This document shows positions 6,841-13,684 of a DNA stretch of 64,000 nt, in pieces. Made by a program: the position numbers and the translations under genes. The notes under the pieces were generated by a model that worked only from the letters and a program-made list of their open reading frames with translations, was not told where the DNA came from and made no database searches. The DNA lies in the NCBI RefSeq assembly GCF_005843985.1, contig NZ_CP040463.1:156501-220500 (forward strand). The letters run 5' to 3'. Position 1 is the first letter of the stretch. Each line of letters opens with the position of its first letter. Source of the stretch: Caminibacter mediatlanticus TB-2 (lineage in GTDB: Bacteria > Campylobacterota > Campylobacteria > Campylobacterales > Nautiliaceae).

Positions 6841-7032
6841 ATGAAAGATTTATTTACAGCTTTTAAAATAGTAAGGTTTTTTATAGCTCTTGTTGTTTCG
6901 TTAATTGCTTGGGTGATTTTAAGCATTATTCTAACTTTAATTATAAACAATGATGTCACAGCTTTAATCATCTCTACTTCTTTTATTTTAATCACTCTGT
7001 TTCTCTACACAAAAGAGTTGATTAAAGAGTAA
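6841..7032 (+). CDS. 63-residue two-span membrane protein
   Basis: Two hydrophobic helices (around residues 10-33 and 40-57) joined by a short INNDV loop, with Lys residues at both ends. No Shine-Dalgarno is visible, but an extended -10 box lies six bases before the ATG, suggesting a leaderless mRNA. It converges with and overlaps a tiny minus-strand HTH gene by 11 bases. No family recognised. Its size and topology resemble small phage-element membrane proteins of unknown role. Confidence 0.5.
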   Translation: MKDLFTAFKIVRFFIALVVSLIAWVILSIILTLIINNDVTALIISTSFILITLFLYTKELIKE

Positions 7033-7141
7033 TTTCCCCATCAAAGCAGTTATCAAAAACTCCTTTTTTAACTAATTTGTTAATATAAGGTTTGCTTACT
7101 TTTAAATGTTTTGCAAGTTCTGCTTGTGTAACTAACTTCAT
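7022..7141 (-). CDS. 39-residue HTH protein
   Basis: ATG at 7141 follows AAAAGGAG by five bases, one of the best ribosome sites in the element. The protein (MKLVTQAELAKHLKVSKPYI then NKLVKKGVFDNCFDGEITL) is little more than one helix-turn-helix, like the N-terminus of phage regulators whose genes are normally longer. It ends early at TAA, so it may be a truncated remnant that still encodes a DNA-binding unit. A GTTAAC array lies directly upstream (7159-7267), which may be its operator. Confidence 0.55.
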   Translation of the reverse strand: MKLVTQAELAKHLKVSKPYINKLVKKGVFDNCFDGEITL

Positions 7142-7158
7142 TTAACTCCTTTTGAAAA

Positions 7159-7267
7159 GTTAACCAAAAAGTTAACCAGTTAACCAGTAGTTAACTTTTA
7201 GTTAACTCCTTTAAAATACCGATAGTATCGATGTTTTCTAATAAAAAGTTAACCAAAAAAGTTAACC
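7159..7267. repeat. Array of seven GTTAAC repeats (iteron/operator-like)
   Basis: GTTAACC or GTTAACT occurs at 7159, 7171, 7179, 7190, 7201, 7248 and 7261. The first five are spaced 8-12 bases apart; the last two are 13 apart. A perfect dyad CGATA-G-TATCG (7220-7230) sits in the gap between the two groups. GTTAAC is itself palindromic. The array lies upstream of a tiny HTH gene and beside a GC-rich hairpin module, so it could be a regulator-binding cluster or an origin with iterons. Confidence 0.7.
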
Positions 7268-7405
7268 ACTTTTTTTTAAACTCTGTGTGTGTGGAAACTG
7301 GGGTTGGCGACCACCGCATACGATTTTTGTGATAAAAGGACCCTGCATTACTGAAACCAAAATATCATTATCATCTGCTAAGTCTAATGTAATTTTTCCA
7401 GCCAT
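7262..7405 (-). CDS. Possible 47-residue element protein
   Basis: ATG at 7405 with AAAGGG upstream opens a 47-codon frame. The first 28 residues (MAGKITLDLADDNDILVSVM and on) look like an ordinary beta-rich protein start. The last 18 (GGRQPQFPHTQ...) are translated from a GC-rich hairpin module and look unnatural, and the stop falls inside the GTTAAC array. The gene may be the stump of a longer phage gene fused to a non-coding module. No family recognised. Confidence 0.35.
   Translation of the reverse strand: MAGKITLDLADDNDILVSVMQGPFITKIVCGGRQPQFPHTQSLKKSG
7284..7343. other. GC-rich structured module, copy b
   Basis: A 60-base module starting TGTGTGTGTGG, with a GC-rich core that can fold as GGT(T)GG-CGA-CCACC, and ending AGGACCC. 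It shares its ends, the internal GGT and CCGCA blocks and its overall length with a second module at 7498-7558. Both stand out from the surrounding AT-rich DNA. Function unknown; an origin, nick site or structured RNA are candidates. Confidence 0.45.
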
Positions 7406-7497
7406 TTTATCCCTTTATGTTAAAAAATGATTTATAATTACAACCATAAATAGTCAATTTAGCATTTTTTAATTTTTTAACTCTAAAAAAATCATTT

Positions 7498-7558
7498 TGT
7501 GTGTATAAAATTTGCGGTCGCGAGTGCCCGCAAGAAAAGTTTTATTTATACAGGACCC
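7498..7558. other. GC-rich structured module, copy a
   Basis: A 61-base module starting TGTGTGTAT, containing a hairpin TTGCGG (7512-7517) / CCGCAA (7528-7533) with a GC-rich loop, and ending AGGACCC seven bases before the -10 box of the next gene. See the matching module at 7284-7343. It is too short for a tRNA and has no terminator T-run. Confidence 0.45.
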
Positions 7559-7564
7559 ATTTGA

Positions 7565-7570
7565 TATAAT
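7565..7570 (+). promoter_or_regulatory. -10 box suggesting a second leaderless transcript
   Basis: TATAAT preceded by TGA (extended -10) ends five bases before ATG 7576, with no Shine-Dalgarno. Same arrangement as at 6829. Confidence 0.5.
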
Positions 7571-7575
7571 AAATT

Positions 7576-7941
7576 ATGAAGTTTCTAATTATATTTACAA
7601 TAAATATTTTATTGACCTTATTGTTATTTTATAATTCATCTTTTTTGAATGATTTAAATGATGATTTAGAAATTATAATAGTAGTAGCTATCATAAATAT
7701 GATTTTCATTTTACCACTAAGTAAAATATTAGGCTTTTGTTTACATTATAAGCTATTTAAAACTTCTAATAATTTATTAAAAGAGTTAAAGGAAAATTAT
7801 GAAGTTTCTTTTGCTTATACTATTGGTATAGCTATATTAATAATTGCTAATTTATTTTTTAATTTTTTACCAACTGACCCAATTGAATTTTTAATTATTA
7901 GTTCTATTCCAGCTTTATTTATTGGAATGATTTTTATTTAG
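7576..7941 (+). CDS. 121-residue multi-span membrane protein
   Basis: Hydrophobic segments near residues 2-20, 33-53, 82-98 and 104-121 predict four membrane helices; the last reaches the C-terminus. The loop at 56-78 is Lys-rich. No family recognised. Transcription appears to start at the ATG itself (extended -10 five bases upstream). It stands alone on the plus strand between element modules, which suggests an independently expressed accessory gene. Confidence 0.5.
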   Translation: MKFLIIFTINILLTLLLFYNSSFLNDLNDDLEIIIVVAIINMIFILPLSKILGFCLHYKLFKTSNNLLKELKENYEVSFAYTIGIAILIIANLFFNFLPTDPIEFLIISSIPALFIGMIFI

Positions 7942-7990
7942 TAAATTTCATCGTGTGAGCTTTATATACCTTTTAATTTTAGATTATAAA

Positions 7991-8371
7991 TTATTTCAAA
8001 CATTTTTTAATATCTTTATCAAAACTCTTAACCTCTAATGATAATATTTTAGATTTAGCACACAATAAGCAATCTATAAAGTCTATATTATGCTGTTTTA
8101 ATAGCTCTAATGCAGTGATAATTATCTCTTTTTCATCATTAATAATATTTTTCATACTCATAATTTTTATTAAAATATCTGCTGTATCTTCCTTTGAATA
8201 CTCATAAAGTTTATGCAATACAAAAAAGCACTCCATTACAATACCTTCACTTATATGAGCTTTAATTTCTCTTTTTGCTATTTTTTCAAATAGCTCTTTT
8301 GCTTCTTGGTATTGATTATCTGGTGTTTTAGTAAAAAGTCTTATTATATAATTTGCATCAATTAAGCCCAT
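7991..8371 (-). CDS. PIN-domain toxin (VapC-like)
   Basis: A 126-residue PIN-domain protein with the expected acidic residues: D5 in GLIDANYII, E42 in the third helix, D100 in NIDFIDCLL and D118 in SFDKD. PIN toxins are Mg-dependent ribonucleases that often cut tRNA or rRNA loops. The ATG lies inside the antitoxin gene (14-base overlap), behind the TTTAAAGG box, so synthesis is coupled to the antitoxin. All catalytic positions look intact. Confidence 0.85.
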   Translation of the reverse strand: MGLIDANYIIRLFTKTPDNQYQEAKELFEKIAKREIKAHISEGIVMECFFVLHKLYEYSKEDTADILIKIMSMKNIINDEKEIIITALELLKQHNIDFIDCLLCAKSKILSLEVKSFDKDIKKCLK

Positions 8372-8603
8372 ATTTAGCCTTTAAATGAGAAGAGTAAATT
8401 TTTTCAAAATCTTTTCTTGAATACTCTCTATCAATTTTTTTTTCAAAACTCATAAGTTCTTCAAATAAATCTAAATCATTATCCTTTATTGGCTCAATAA
8501 CTGCAATCCTTTTTTTGCTTTTCTTATCAATAACAATAATAGGCTCTTTTGCATTTTTAATTATTGAAATATTTTTTTGAAGTTCTCCAATTGATATAGT
8601 CAT
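8358..8603 (-). CDS. Phd/YefM-type antitoxin
   Basis: An 81-residue protein with the Phd-like N-terminal domain (ISIGELQKNISIIKNAKEPI then VIDKKSKKRIAVIEP) that dimerises and binds the operator, and an acidic C-terminal helix likely to wrap the PIN toxin. It precedes and overlaps the toxin gene, the standard antitoxin-first order. Its last codons (HLKAKYGLN) carry the ribosome site for the toxin. Confidence 0.8.
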   Translation of the reverse strand: MTISIGELQKNISIIKNAKEPIIVIDKKSKKRIAVIEPIKDNDLDLFEELMSFEKKIDREYSRKDFEKIYSSHLKAKYGLN

Positions 8604-8671
8604 TGATAAACCCTTTTATTTTTATATAAATTATAACACAAAATATATATATTTAGCCAATAAATAGAAAA

Positions 8672-8798
8672 AGGGTGCATATTAGGGTGCAAGAGGGTGC
8701 AAGTATAAAGTGAGTTTTGCACCCCAATACAATTTTTAAAAGTCCCATAAATAGGGGATTTTATAAGTATTAGGGTGTAAAGGGTGCAAAAGGTGTAA
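8672..8798. repeat. Array of AGGGTGCAA repeats between the TA locus and int
   Basis: AGGGTGCAW or AGGGTGTAA occurs at 8672, 8684, 8694, 8772 and 8781, with a shortened copy (AGGTGTAA) at 8791 and an inverted copy TTGCACCC at 8717-8724. Spacings of 12, 10, 9 and 10 bases put neighbouring copies roughly on one face of the helix. TCCC and GGGGA around 8743-8758 form a small dyad. The array lies between the 3' end of the integrase and the start of the Phd/PIN operon. Iterons, integrase/excisionase arm sites or an antitoxin operator are possible. Confidence 0.7.
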
Positions 8799-8871
8799 GT
8801 TTTTTTATTGAGACGAAAAAAAAATGTAATAAAAAAATATTTCTCTTTTATTGGCTGAAAAAAAAGAAGAA

Positions 8872-9723
8872 TTAAGAAGTTAAAAAGTTTTCCCACTTGA
8901 TTAAAAGTTCTCTTCTCTCTTCAAGTAAATCATCTCTCATATATGCTTCAATTACTTTATTACCCAATGAGTGATTAAGTTGCATTTCAATAGTATCATT
9001 ATCTGCTAATCTTAGCTTCCTTGCAAGGCTTTTAAATGAGCTACGCCATCCGTGAGGTGAATGATTTGTTATTTTAAGTGTAGAATAATATTTTTTAAGT
9101 CTATTACTAAAACTATCTTCTTTTATTGGCTTATTAATAAAAACAAACTCAGATGAATAATTAATTGTTTTAAAGTAATTAAGTATTTCAATTAAAGTAT
9201 TTGTAAGAGGTAATCTAAAAACTTCCTTATTAGCTTTATAGGTATTTGGTGGATAAATGATAATCTTTTTATCCCAATCAATATATTCCCACTTTAAACG
9301 ATACAAACCTACATTTCTTAATGCTGTAAGTGCTTGAAACTGCATAATATAACGACCCGCTTTATATTCATAAGAAGAGATTTTTTTATATAATTCTTTT
9401 ACCCCATCTTCATCGATAACGGCTTTCATTTTGCTTTTTTGCTCTTTTGGTAATATGTGAGCTACATCAATACCATAAGCTGGATTAACTTCAATGTATC
9501 CCATATTTAAAGCATAATCTAAACATCTTTTTACATAATTAAAAACTTCCTTAGCTGTTGCAGTTTTGTTTTGTGTTCGTGTTGCATTTGGTAGCTTTAT
9601 TTTTGGTATCTTTTTTATTAATTCAATCAAATCATATCTTGTAACTTCATCGACTTTTTTATAGCCAATAAGAGGAATAGCATACTTTTTAAAAGCTCTT
9701 AAATCTTTTTTCTCCAACTTCAT
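8872..9723 (-). pseudogene. int: Tyrosine integrase, C-terminal part (split by frameshift)
   Basis: Core-binding and catalytic domains of a P4-family tyrosine recombinase. All catalytic residues are visible: Arg in TALRNVGLYRLKW, a Lys in the hairpin NTYKANKE, HGWR, the later His in LNHSLG, and Tyr in EAYMRDD. The C-terminal LLEERRELLIKWENFL is typical of this family. The reading frame is offset by one base from the N-terminal part at 9689-10075. A one-base difference in the A8 run (about 9722-9729) or the A6 run (about 9706-9711) would rejoin them. An ATG in this frame (9723) could start a truncated protein lacking the arm-binding domain. Confidence 0.8.
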
Positions 9724-10075
9724 TTTTTTTAAGCTCTAAAAACTCATAAGCTACCATTTTAAAAGTTTTCTTTTCTTGCTCTCTTTTAATAGCTTCTTCT
9801 TTTTCTCTTTTATAATCGTTTGGGTCAATCCCTCTTGCTAATAGCTCTTTATATTCCCTTGCAATTTCTCTGGCTGTCTTTAAGCTAATATCTGGGTAGT
9901 TACCAATTTTAATATTTGTATCTTTTTGAGTTCCAACCTTTTTATATCTAAATTCCCAAATTATACTTTTTGATTTTTTTACTAACCTTAAACCTGTAAC
10001 CATTCCATCGCTTATCTTTTTTCTATCGCTTTTTAAAAATGAATTAATTGCTGTTTGAGTTAAATTATTAGCCAT
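9689..10075 (-). pseudogene. int: Tyrosine integrase, N-terminal arm-binding part (split by frameshift)
   Basis: 128 residues with the DUF4102-like N-terminus of P4-type integrases: ISDGMVTGLRLVKKSKSIIW, FRYKKVGTQKDTNIKIGNYP and LKTAREIAREYKELLARGID. The frame then stops shortly after ELKKNEVGEK, where the C-terminal part continues one base out of frame. The start has AAAGGG upstream. Because both halves are otherwise undamaged, the shift is recent, a sequencing artefact in an A-run, or bypassed by slippage. Confidence 0.8.
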
Positions 10076-10115
10076 ATTATCCCTTTTGTTTTTTGAAGTA
10101 TGACGCGATTATAAA

Positions 10116-10139
10116 ACCGACCCCACTACCGACCCCACT
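10116..10139. repeat. 12-bp tandem repeat upstream of int
   Basis: ACCGACCCCACT is repeated twice without a gap, 40 bases upstream of the integrase ATG. The composition contrasts with the AT-rich surroundings. A looser direct repeat, AGACAMACTGAAACAWTAA, follows near 10169 and 10222. Integrase or excisionase binding sites next to the attachment site would look like this; this is inferred from position. Confidence 0.5.
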
Positions 10140-10255
10140 ATTTTAATCGATAATATAATACTACATAAGACACACTGAAACAATAAAGTTACGATTTTAT
10201 GGCAATATTCTAATTCAAGTGAGACAAACTGAAACATTAAGAAACAATAAAATAA

Positions 10256-10276
10256 CGCCTCTCTCCCACACCACTT
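10256..10276 (+). other. Candidate right attachment site (tRNA 3'-end-like fragment)
   Basis: CCTCTCTCCCACACCA looks like the last bases of a tRNA acceptor arm followed by CCA, on the plus strand, between the integrase control region and the first core gene. P4-type elements usually insert in tRNA 3' ends and leave such a fragment at the far boundary. The intact tRNA would lie left of this window. Weak evidence: only about 16 bases and no T-loop. Confidence 0.25.
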
Positions 10277-10298
10277 GTAAACTATTGCACAATAAAAA

Positions 10299-12602
10299 CT
10301 AAAAATCTACTCTCCATAAAACTGAGATTTCTTTAATATCTATACTACTTTTTTTAGGTTTTATAAAACTCTCTATAATAGGATAATTATCAAGATTAAA
10401 TCTTTCATAGAGTTTATCTATTTTATCTTCAAGTTCTAACTCAATATCTTGCAATTTTTGTTTAAGTAACTCTAATCTTTCAGTAGCTCTTTGTACATCA
10501 CCTCTTTCTTTTAAAACTCTTGTACTTTTAGAAACAGTTCTTCCTACTTTACTTACACTTTTTCTGCCAAAAAGAGCACTTATTAGTGATATACCAATAT
10601 CGATTATAGAACTTGTTTGGTCAGCTTTTTCTTTTTGAATTTGCTGTTGAGCTTTTAGAATTTGAGTATTAATCCTATCTATTTTATTTTTATATCTTTC
10701 TTTTAATTTTTCTATTTCTTCTTCCAATTTTTCTTTTAAGATATCTTCTACTTTTATTTTAAAATCATTGTAATTTTCATTAATATTTGATTGAATTCTA
10801 AGCTTTGGACACTTATAAAGTTCAAGTTTAAAATTATTATAAACAAATTCTTTTAATTCTCTTTTAGCTTTTTTAAAATTTTTATCTTCTAATACAAACT
10901 CAGAAAGTGGTTTTAATTTTGCATTATTTGGTTTTTTTATTGAAAATGTATCAAGAGAAGCATCAAGTTCTTCATATTCTTCCCATACATAATCATTCAT
11001 ATCTTCTATATTAATAAAAACATTGTATTCATCTTTTTTATCAATACCTCTTCTTGAATCTGAATAATTAACTTCAAATTTTGCTGCAATTGTAGGATAA
11101 AATCTATTTTCTCTTGTTGGGTCAATTTCAAACCGTTGTAATCCATCAAAAATAATATTAGTTATATAATTATTGTTTTTTTGAATTGATGTAGTCTTAG
11201 TATTTTTTTTATTTTTTTTCATTAATTTTGAAATATCATCTTTTTTTAAAGGTCCTTTTAAATAACTAAGTACCCATCTTGTTTGAAATAAAACTGGTTC
11301 ATCAATATGTGCAGATTTTAAGAAAAAAGTTCGTTTTTTAAGATTTGAAATTATATCTTTTATTTTTGATTTTGGAATATTGCTTTTGCCACTAAGTCCA
11401 TCAATAACTTTTTGAATATCTTGTTTAGTCTGCAATCTTCCTATAAACCAAGTACCGATATTTGAAAGTCCTTTATAATCTAAATCTACTGGATTTTGTG
11501 TGCTTAAAATTACTCCAAGCCCAAATGCTCTTGCCTGTTTTAATAATATCATCATAGGTTCTTTTGATGGTGGATTTTTACTTGGTGGAAAATATCCATA
11601 AATCTCATCCATATATAAAATTGCCCTTAATCTATTTGAACCACTTTGTCTTCTCATCCATTCAATTATTTTATTTAATAGCAATGTTACAAAAAACATT
11701 CTTTGCTCATCACTTAAATGAGCTAAATAAAAAATAGAAATTTTAGCTCTTCCATTTTCATCATAAAATAGTTTATCTATATTTAATTCTTCTCCATAAA
11801 GCCAATTCATAAATGCTGGACTTGCAATAAGTGCATTAAATTTATTTGCAAGTTTAAGTCTTTCATTTTCTTCTATAAAATTATCAAGAGGAAGGACTCC
11901 GATTTTTTTGAAAGGAGGGTTTAAAATTTTGCTAACTAAGTTTTCTATTGTCAAATTTTCATTATTTTGCCATGCTTTTGTAATAAGTTGAGATAAAAAC
12001 ACAAACTCTTTTGAGTTTGAATTACTTTTTACTCCAATTAAAGAAAGCAATGATGATACTGTAGAGTTAATATAAGAAACAAAGTTATCAATATCATTCA
12101 TAATTTCATCAGATGGTTTAAATAATGCACTTAATATATTTACACTAATACCACTATTTGAACCAGGTGTATAAATAACTTTCTTTACATTGTGTAATTT
12201 TTCTACTCTTTTTTCATCTTGATGCCAAGAATATATGCCTTCTTTCCAAATTTTTGTTATTTCTTTTGCATATTCTAAGGGATCTTTATTTTTTGCTATT
12301 GCATCATTTTCTACCCACTCTTTAAACTTTTCAGGTGAAAAAGAGGGGTCAGTTAATAGTAAATTACCCATATCTCCTTTTGGGTCAATAACAATAGCTG
12401 GAATATTATCAATAGCTGCTTCTTCAATAAGACCTATTCCAAGCCCTGTTTTACCACTACCTGTCATACCAATTATTGCAGCATGAGTAGTAAAATTCTT
12501 GTTTTTATATAAAGTAAGATTATCAGTTAAATTTTGATTTTCATCTACATTCCTACCAAGATAAAATAACCCTGCTTTTTCATATATTTCTTTAAAATTC
12601 AT
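10299..12602 (-). CDS. HerA-like/DUF853-type helicase ATPase
   Basis: A 767-residue P-loop ATPase. Walker A is GMTGSGKT (45-52), followed by VIDPKGDMGNLL (71-82). Walker B is AILYMDEIYGYFPP (327-340), with a STQNPVDLDYKGL motif near 367-379. This is the pattern of HerA/FtsK-type DNA-pumping ATPases in the DUF853 group. Residues of about 600-740 are Lys/Glu-rich coiled coil, a long tail compared with many relatives. It likely works on DNA as a hexamer; the exact role is unknown. The RBS is AGGAGAGAGG. It is the first core gene beyond the element. Confidence 0.75.
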   Translation of the reverse strand: MNFKEIYEKAGLFYLGRNVDENQNLTDNLTLYKNKNFTTHAAIIGMTGSGKTGLGIGLIEEAAIDNIPAIVIDPKGDMGNLLLTDPSFSPEKFKEWVENDAIAKNKDPLEYAKEITKIWKEGIYSWHQDEKRVEKLHNVKKVIYTPGSNSGISVNILSALFKPSDEIMNDIDNFVSYINSTVSSLLSLIGVKSNSNSKEFVFLSQLITKAWQNNENLTIENLVSKILNPPFKKIGVLPLDNFIEENERLKLANKFNALIASPAFMNWLYGEELNIDKLFYDENGRAKISIFYLAHLSDEQRMFFVTLLLNKIIEWMRRQSGSNRLRAILYMDEIYGYFPPSKNPPSKEPMMILLKQARAFGLGVILSTQNPVDLDYKGLSNIGTWFIGRLQTKQDIQKVIDGLSGKSNIPKSKIKDIISNLKKRTFFLKSAHIDEPVLFQTRWVLSYLKGPLKKDDISKLMKKNKKNTKTTSIQKNNNYITNIIFDGLQRFEIDPTRENRFYPTIAAKFEVNYSDSRRGIDKKDEYNVFINIEDMNDYVWEEYEELDASLDTFSIKKPNNAKLKPLSEFVLEDKNFKKAKRELKEFVYNNFKLELYKCPKLRIQSNINENYNDFKIKVEDILKEKLEEEIEKLKERYKNKIDRINTQILKAQQQIQKEKADQTSSIIDIGISLISALFGRKSVSKVGRTVSKSTRVLKERGDVQRATERLELLKQKLQDIELELEDKIDKLYERFNLDNYPIIESFIKPKKSSIDIKEISVLWRVDF

Positions 12603-12648
12603 CCTCTCTCCTAATCTTTTTTACTATTATAAAATTAAAAAATGACAT

Positions 12649-13308
12649 TTAAAAATCATTTCTTAGAACTACTATCTCAAATTCTAAATAATTAAAAGGA
12701 AATTCTTTTATAAATCTTTTAAGTTTTGAAATATTACAAACTTCTCCCCCTCCAACACCTGAATATTTTATATATTCAAGCATTTTTTTAGCAGAATCAA
12801 ATTCAAGTTTATAATTTAAGATTTCTATTTTTGTTGGATTTAGTATTTTAGAATAATTTATTATTTTTTCTTTTGAATAAATTGGTGAAGAATAGTCTAA
12901 ATAATTATGAAGAGTTTTGAAAGTATTAGAAGTAAAAATTGCTAATAGATATTCTTTATTTAAACTTTTGATTTCTTTAAATACAAACTCTAAATCTTTT
13001 GCCCATTGAAGAGCAGAAAAAGAAACTACTTGGTCAAAATTATATTGTTTAATTAACTCATAACACTCTTTTGTATTGAAATCAGCTTTTAAAGTATTAC
13101 AAGGATTTAAAGAAAGCATTTTTTCAGAAATATCAATTCCTAAATAAAAATCAAACTTTTTATATTTACAAAGACCTATACTTCCACACCCTAAATCAAT
13201 TATTCGGGATTTAACAAAAGGTAGATATTTATTAATAATTTTTTTTTGAATTAAATTATACTTTTGATAATGATTTGCAAATTTATCAAAATTACTAAAT
13301 TTTCTCAT
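12649..13308 (-). CDS. bioC: SAM-dependent methyltransferase, BioC-like
   Basis: Start set at 13308 (MRKFSNFDKF) because AAAGGA lies four bases before this ATG, rather than at an upstream in-frame ATG (13329). Motif I is IIDLGCGSIG, and FSALQWAKDLE matches the BioC post-I region. YIKYSGVGGG near the C-terminus resembles the conserved BioC segment. BioC methylates malonyl-ACP at the first step of pimeloyl synthesis for biotin. The N-terminal FANHYQKYNLIQ is also typical. Biotin is needed by the accB product further on. Another small-molecule methyltransferase is possible. Confidence 0.65.
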   Translation of the reverse strand: MRKFSNFDKFANHYQKYNLIQKKIINKYLPFVKSRIIDLGCGSIGLCKYKKFDFYLGIDISEKMLSLNPCNTLKADFNTKECYELIKQYNFDQVVSFSALQWAKDLEFVFKEIKSLNKEYLLAIFTSNTFKTLHNYLDYSSPIYSKEKIINYSKILNPTKIEILNYKLEFDSAKKMLEYIKYSGVGGGEVCNISKLKRFIKEFPFNYLEFEIVVLRNDF

Positions 13309-13330
13309 TTTATCCTTTATTAATTTCATA

Positions 13331-13339
13331 TGTTATAAT
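13331..13339 (+). promoter_or_regulatory. Promoter -10 of the secG operon
   Basis: TGTTATAAT (extended -10) lies 22 bases before the secG ATG and precedes a Shine-Dalgarno (AAAAAGG). No -35 is apparent, as usual for Campylobacterota sigma-70 promoters. Confidence 0.5.
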
Positions 13340-13360
13340 TCTATCAAAAAAAGGTTATTT

Positions 13361-13684
13361 ATGACTGGTATTTTAATGATTATACAAATTGTTTTAGTAA
13401 TTGCAATAACAATCTTAGTTTTACTTCAACGTTCAGAATCAATGGGTCTTGGTGCTTATAGTAGCTCTAATAATTCAGTATTTGGTGCAGGTGGGCCTAT
13501 GAATTTTTTAACAAAAGCAACAATGACTCTTGGATTACTTTTTGTATTAAATACATTAACTCTTGTATATTTATATAACAAACAAGCAAACACATCCGCA
13601 CTTGATAATGTAAACATTAAAAAAATTGAAAAAACAACTCCTACACCGCAAGTACCAACTGTTCCACAAACACCTACAAAATAA
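13361..13684 (+). CDS. secG: Preprotein translocase subunit SecG
   Basis: A 107-residue protein with two membrane helices (about 3-20 and 52-72), separated by the conserved SecG loop with LLQRSES, MGLGAYSSSNNSVFGAGG and FLTKAT. SecG joins SecYE and eases SecA-driven export. The Pro/Thr-rich C-terminal tail (about 88-107) is variable in the family. First gene of a plus-strand operon; its stop overlaps the next ATG (TAATG). Confidence 0.95.
   Translation: MTGILMIIQIVLVIAITILVLLQRSESMGLGAYSSSNNSVFGAGGPMNFLTKATMTLGLLFVLNTLTLVYLYNKQANTSALDNVNIKKIEKTTPTPQVPTVPQTPTK

Noticed and set aside
8672-8798. CRISPR array
   Set aside because: Repeats are 9 bp with spacing of about 10 bp and no unique spacers; no cas gene in view.
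8600-8896. 98-codon minus-strand frame between int and the Phd antitoxin
   Set aside because: Translates the repeat array into a Phe/Tyr/Leu-rich string, no ribosome site, overlaps the integrase end.
9700-9730. Programmed -1 frameshift in int at a slippery A AAA AAG
   Set aside because: The heptamer is not in the required zero-frame register, and the change needed is +1 (or loss of one A), so classical -1 slippage does not fit.
10076-10298. Complete tRNA gene at the element edge
   Set aside because: No T-loop, anticodon arm or D-arm could be folded; only a 3'-end-like fragment.
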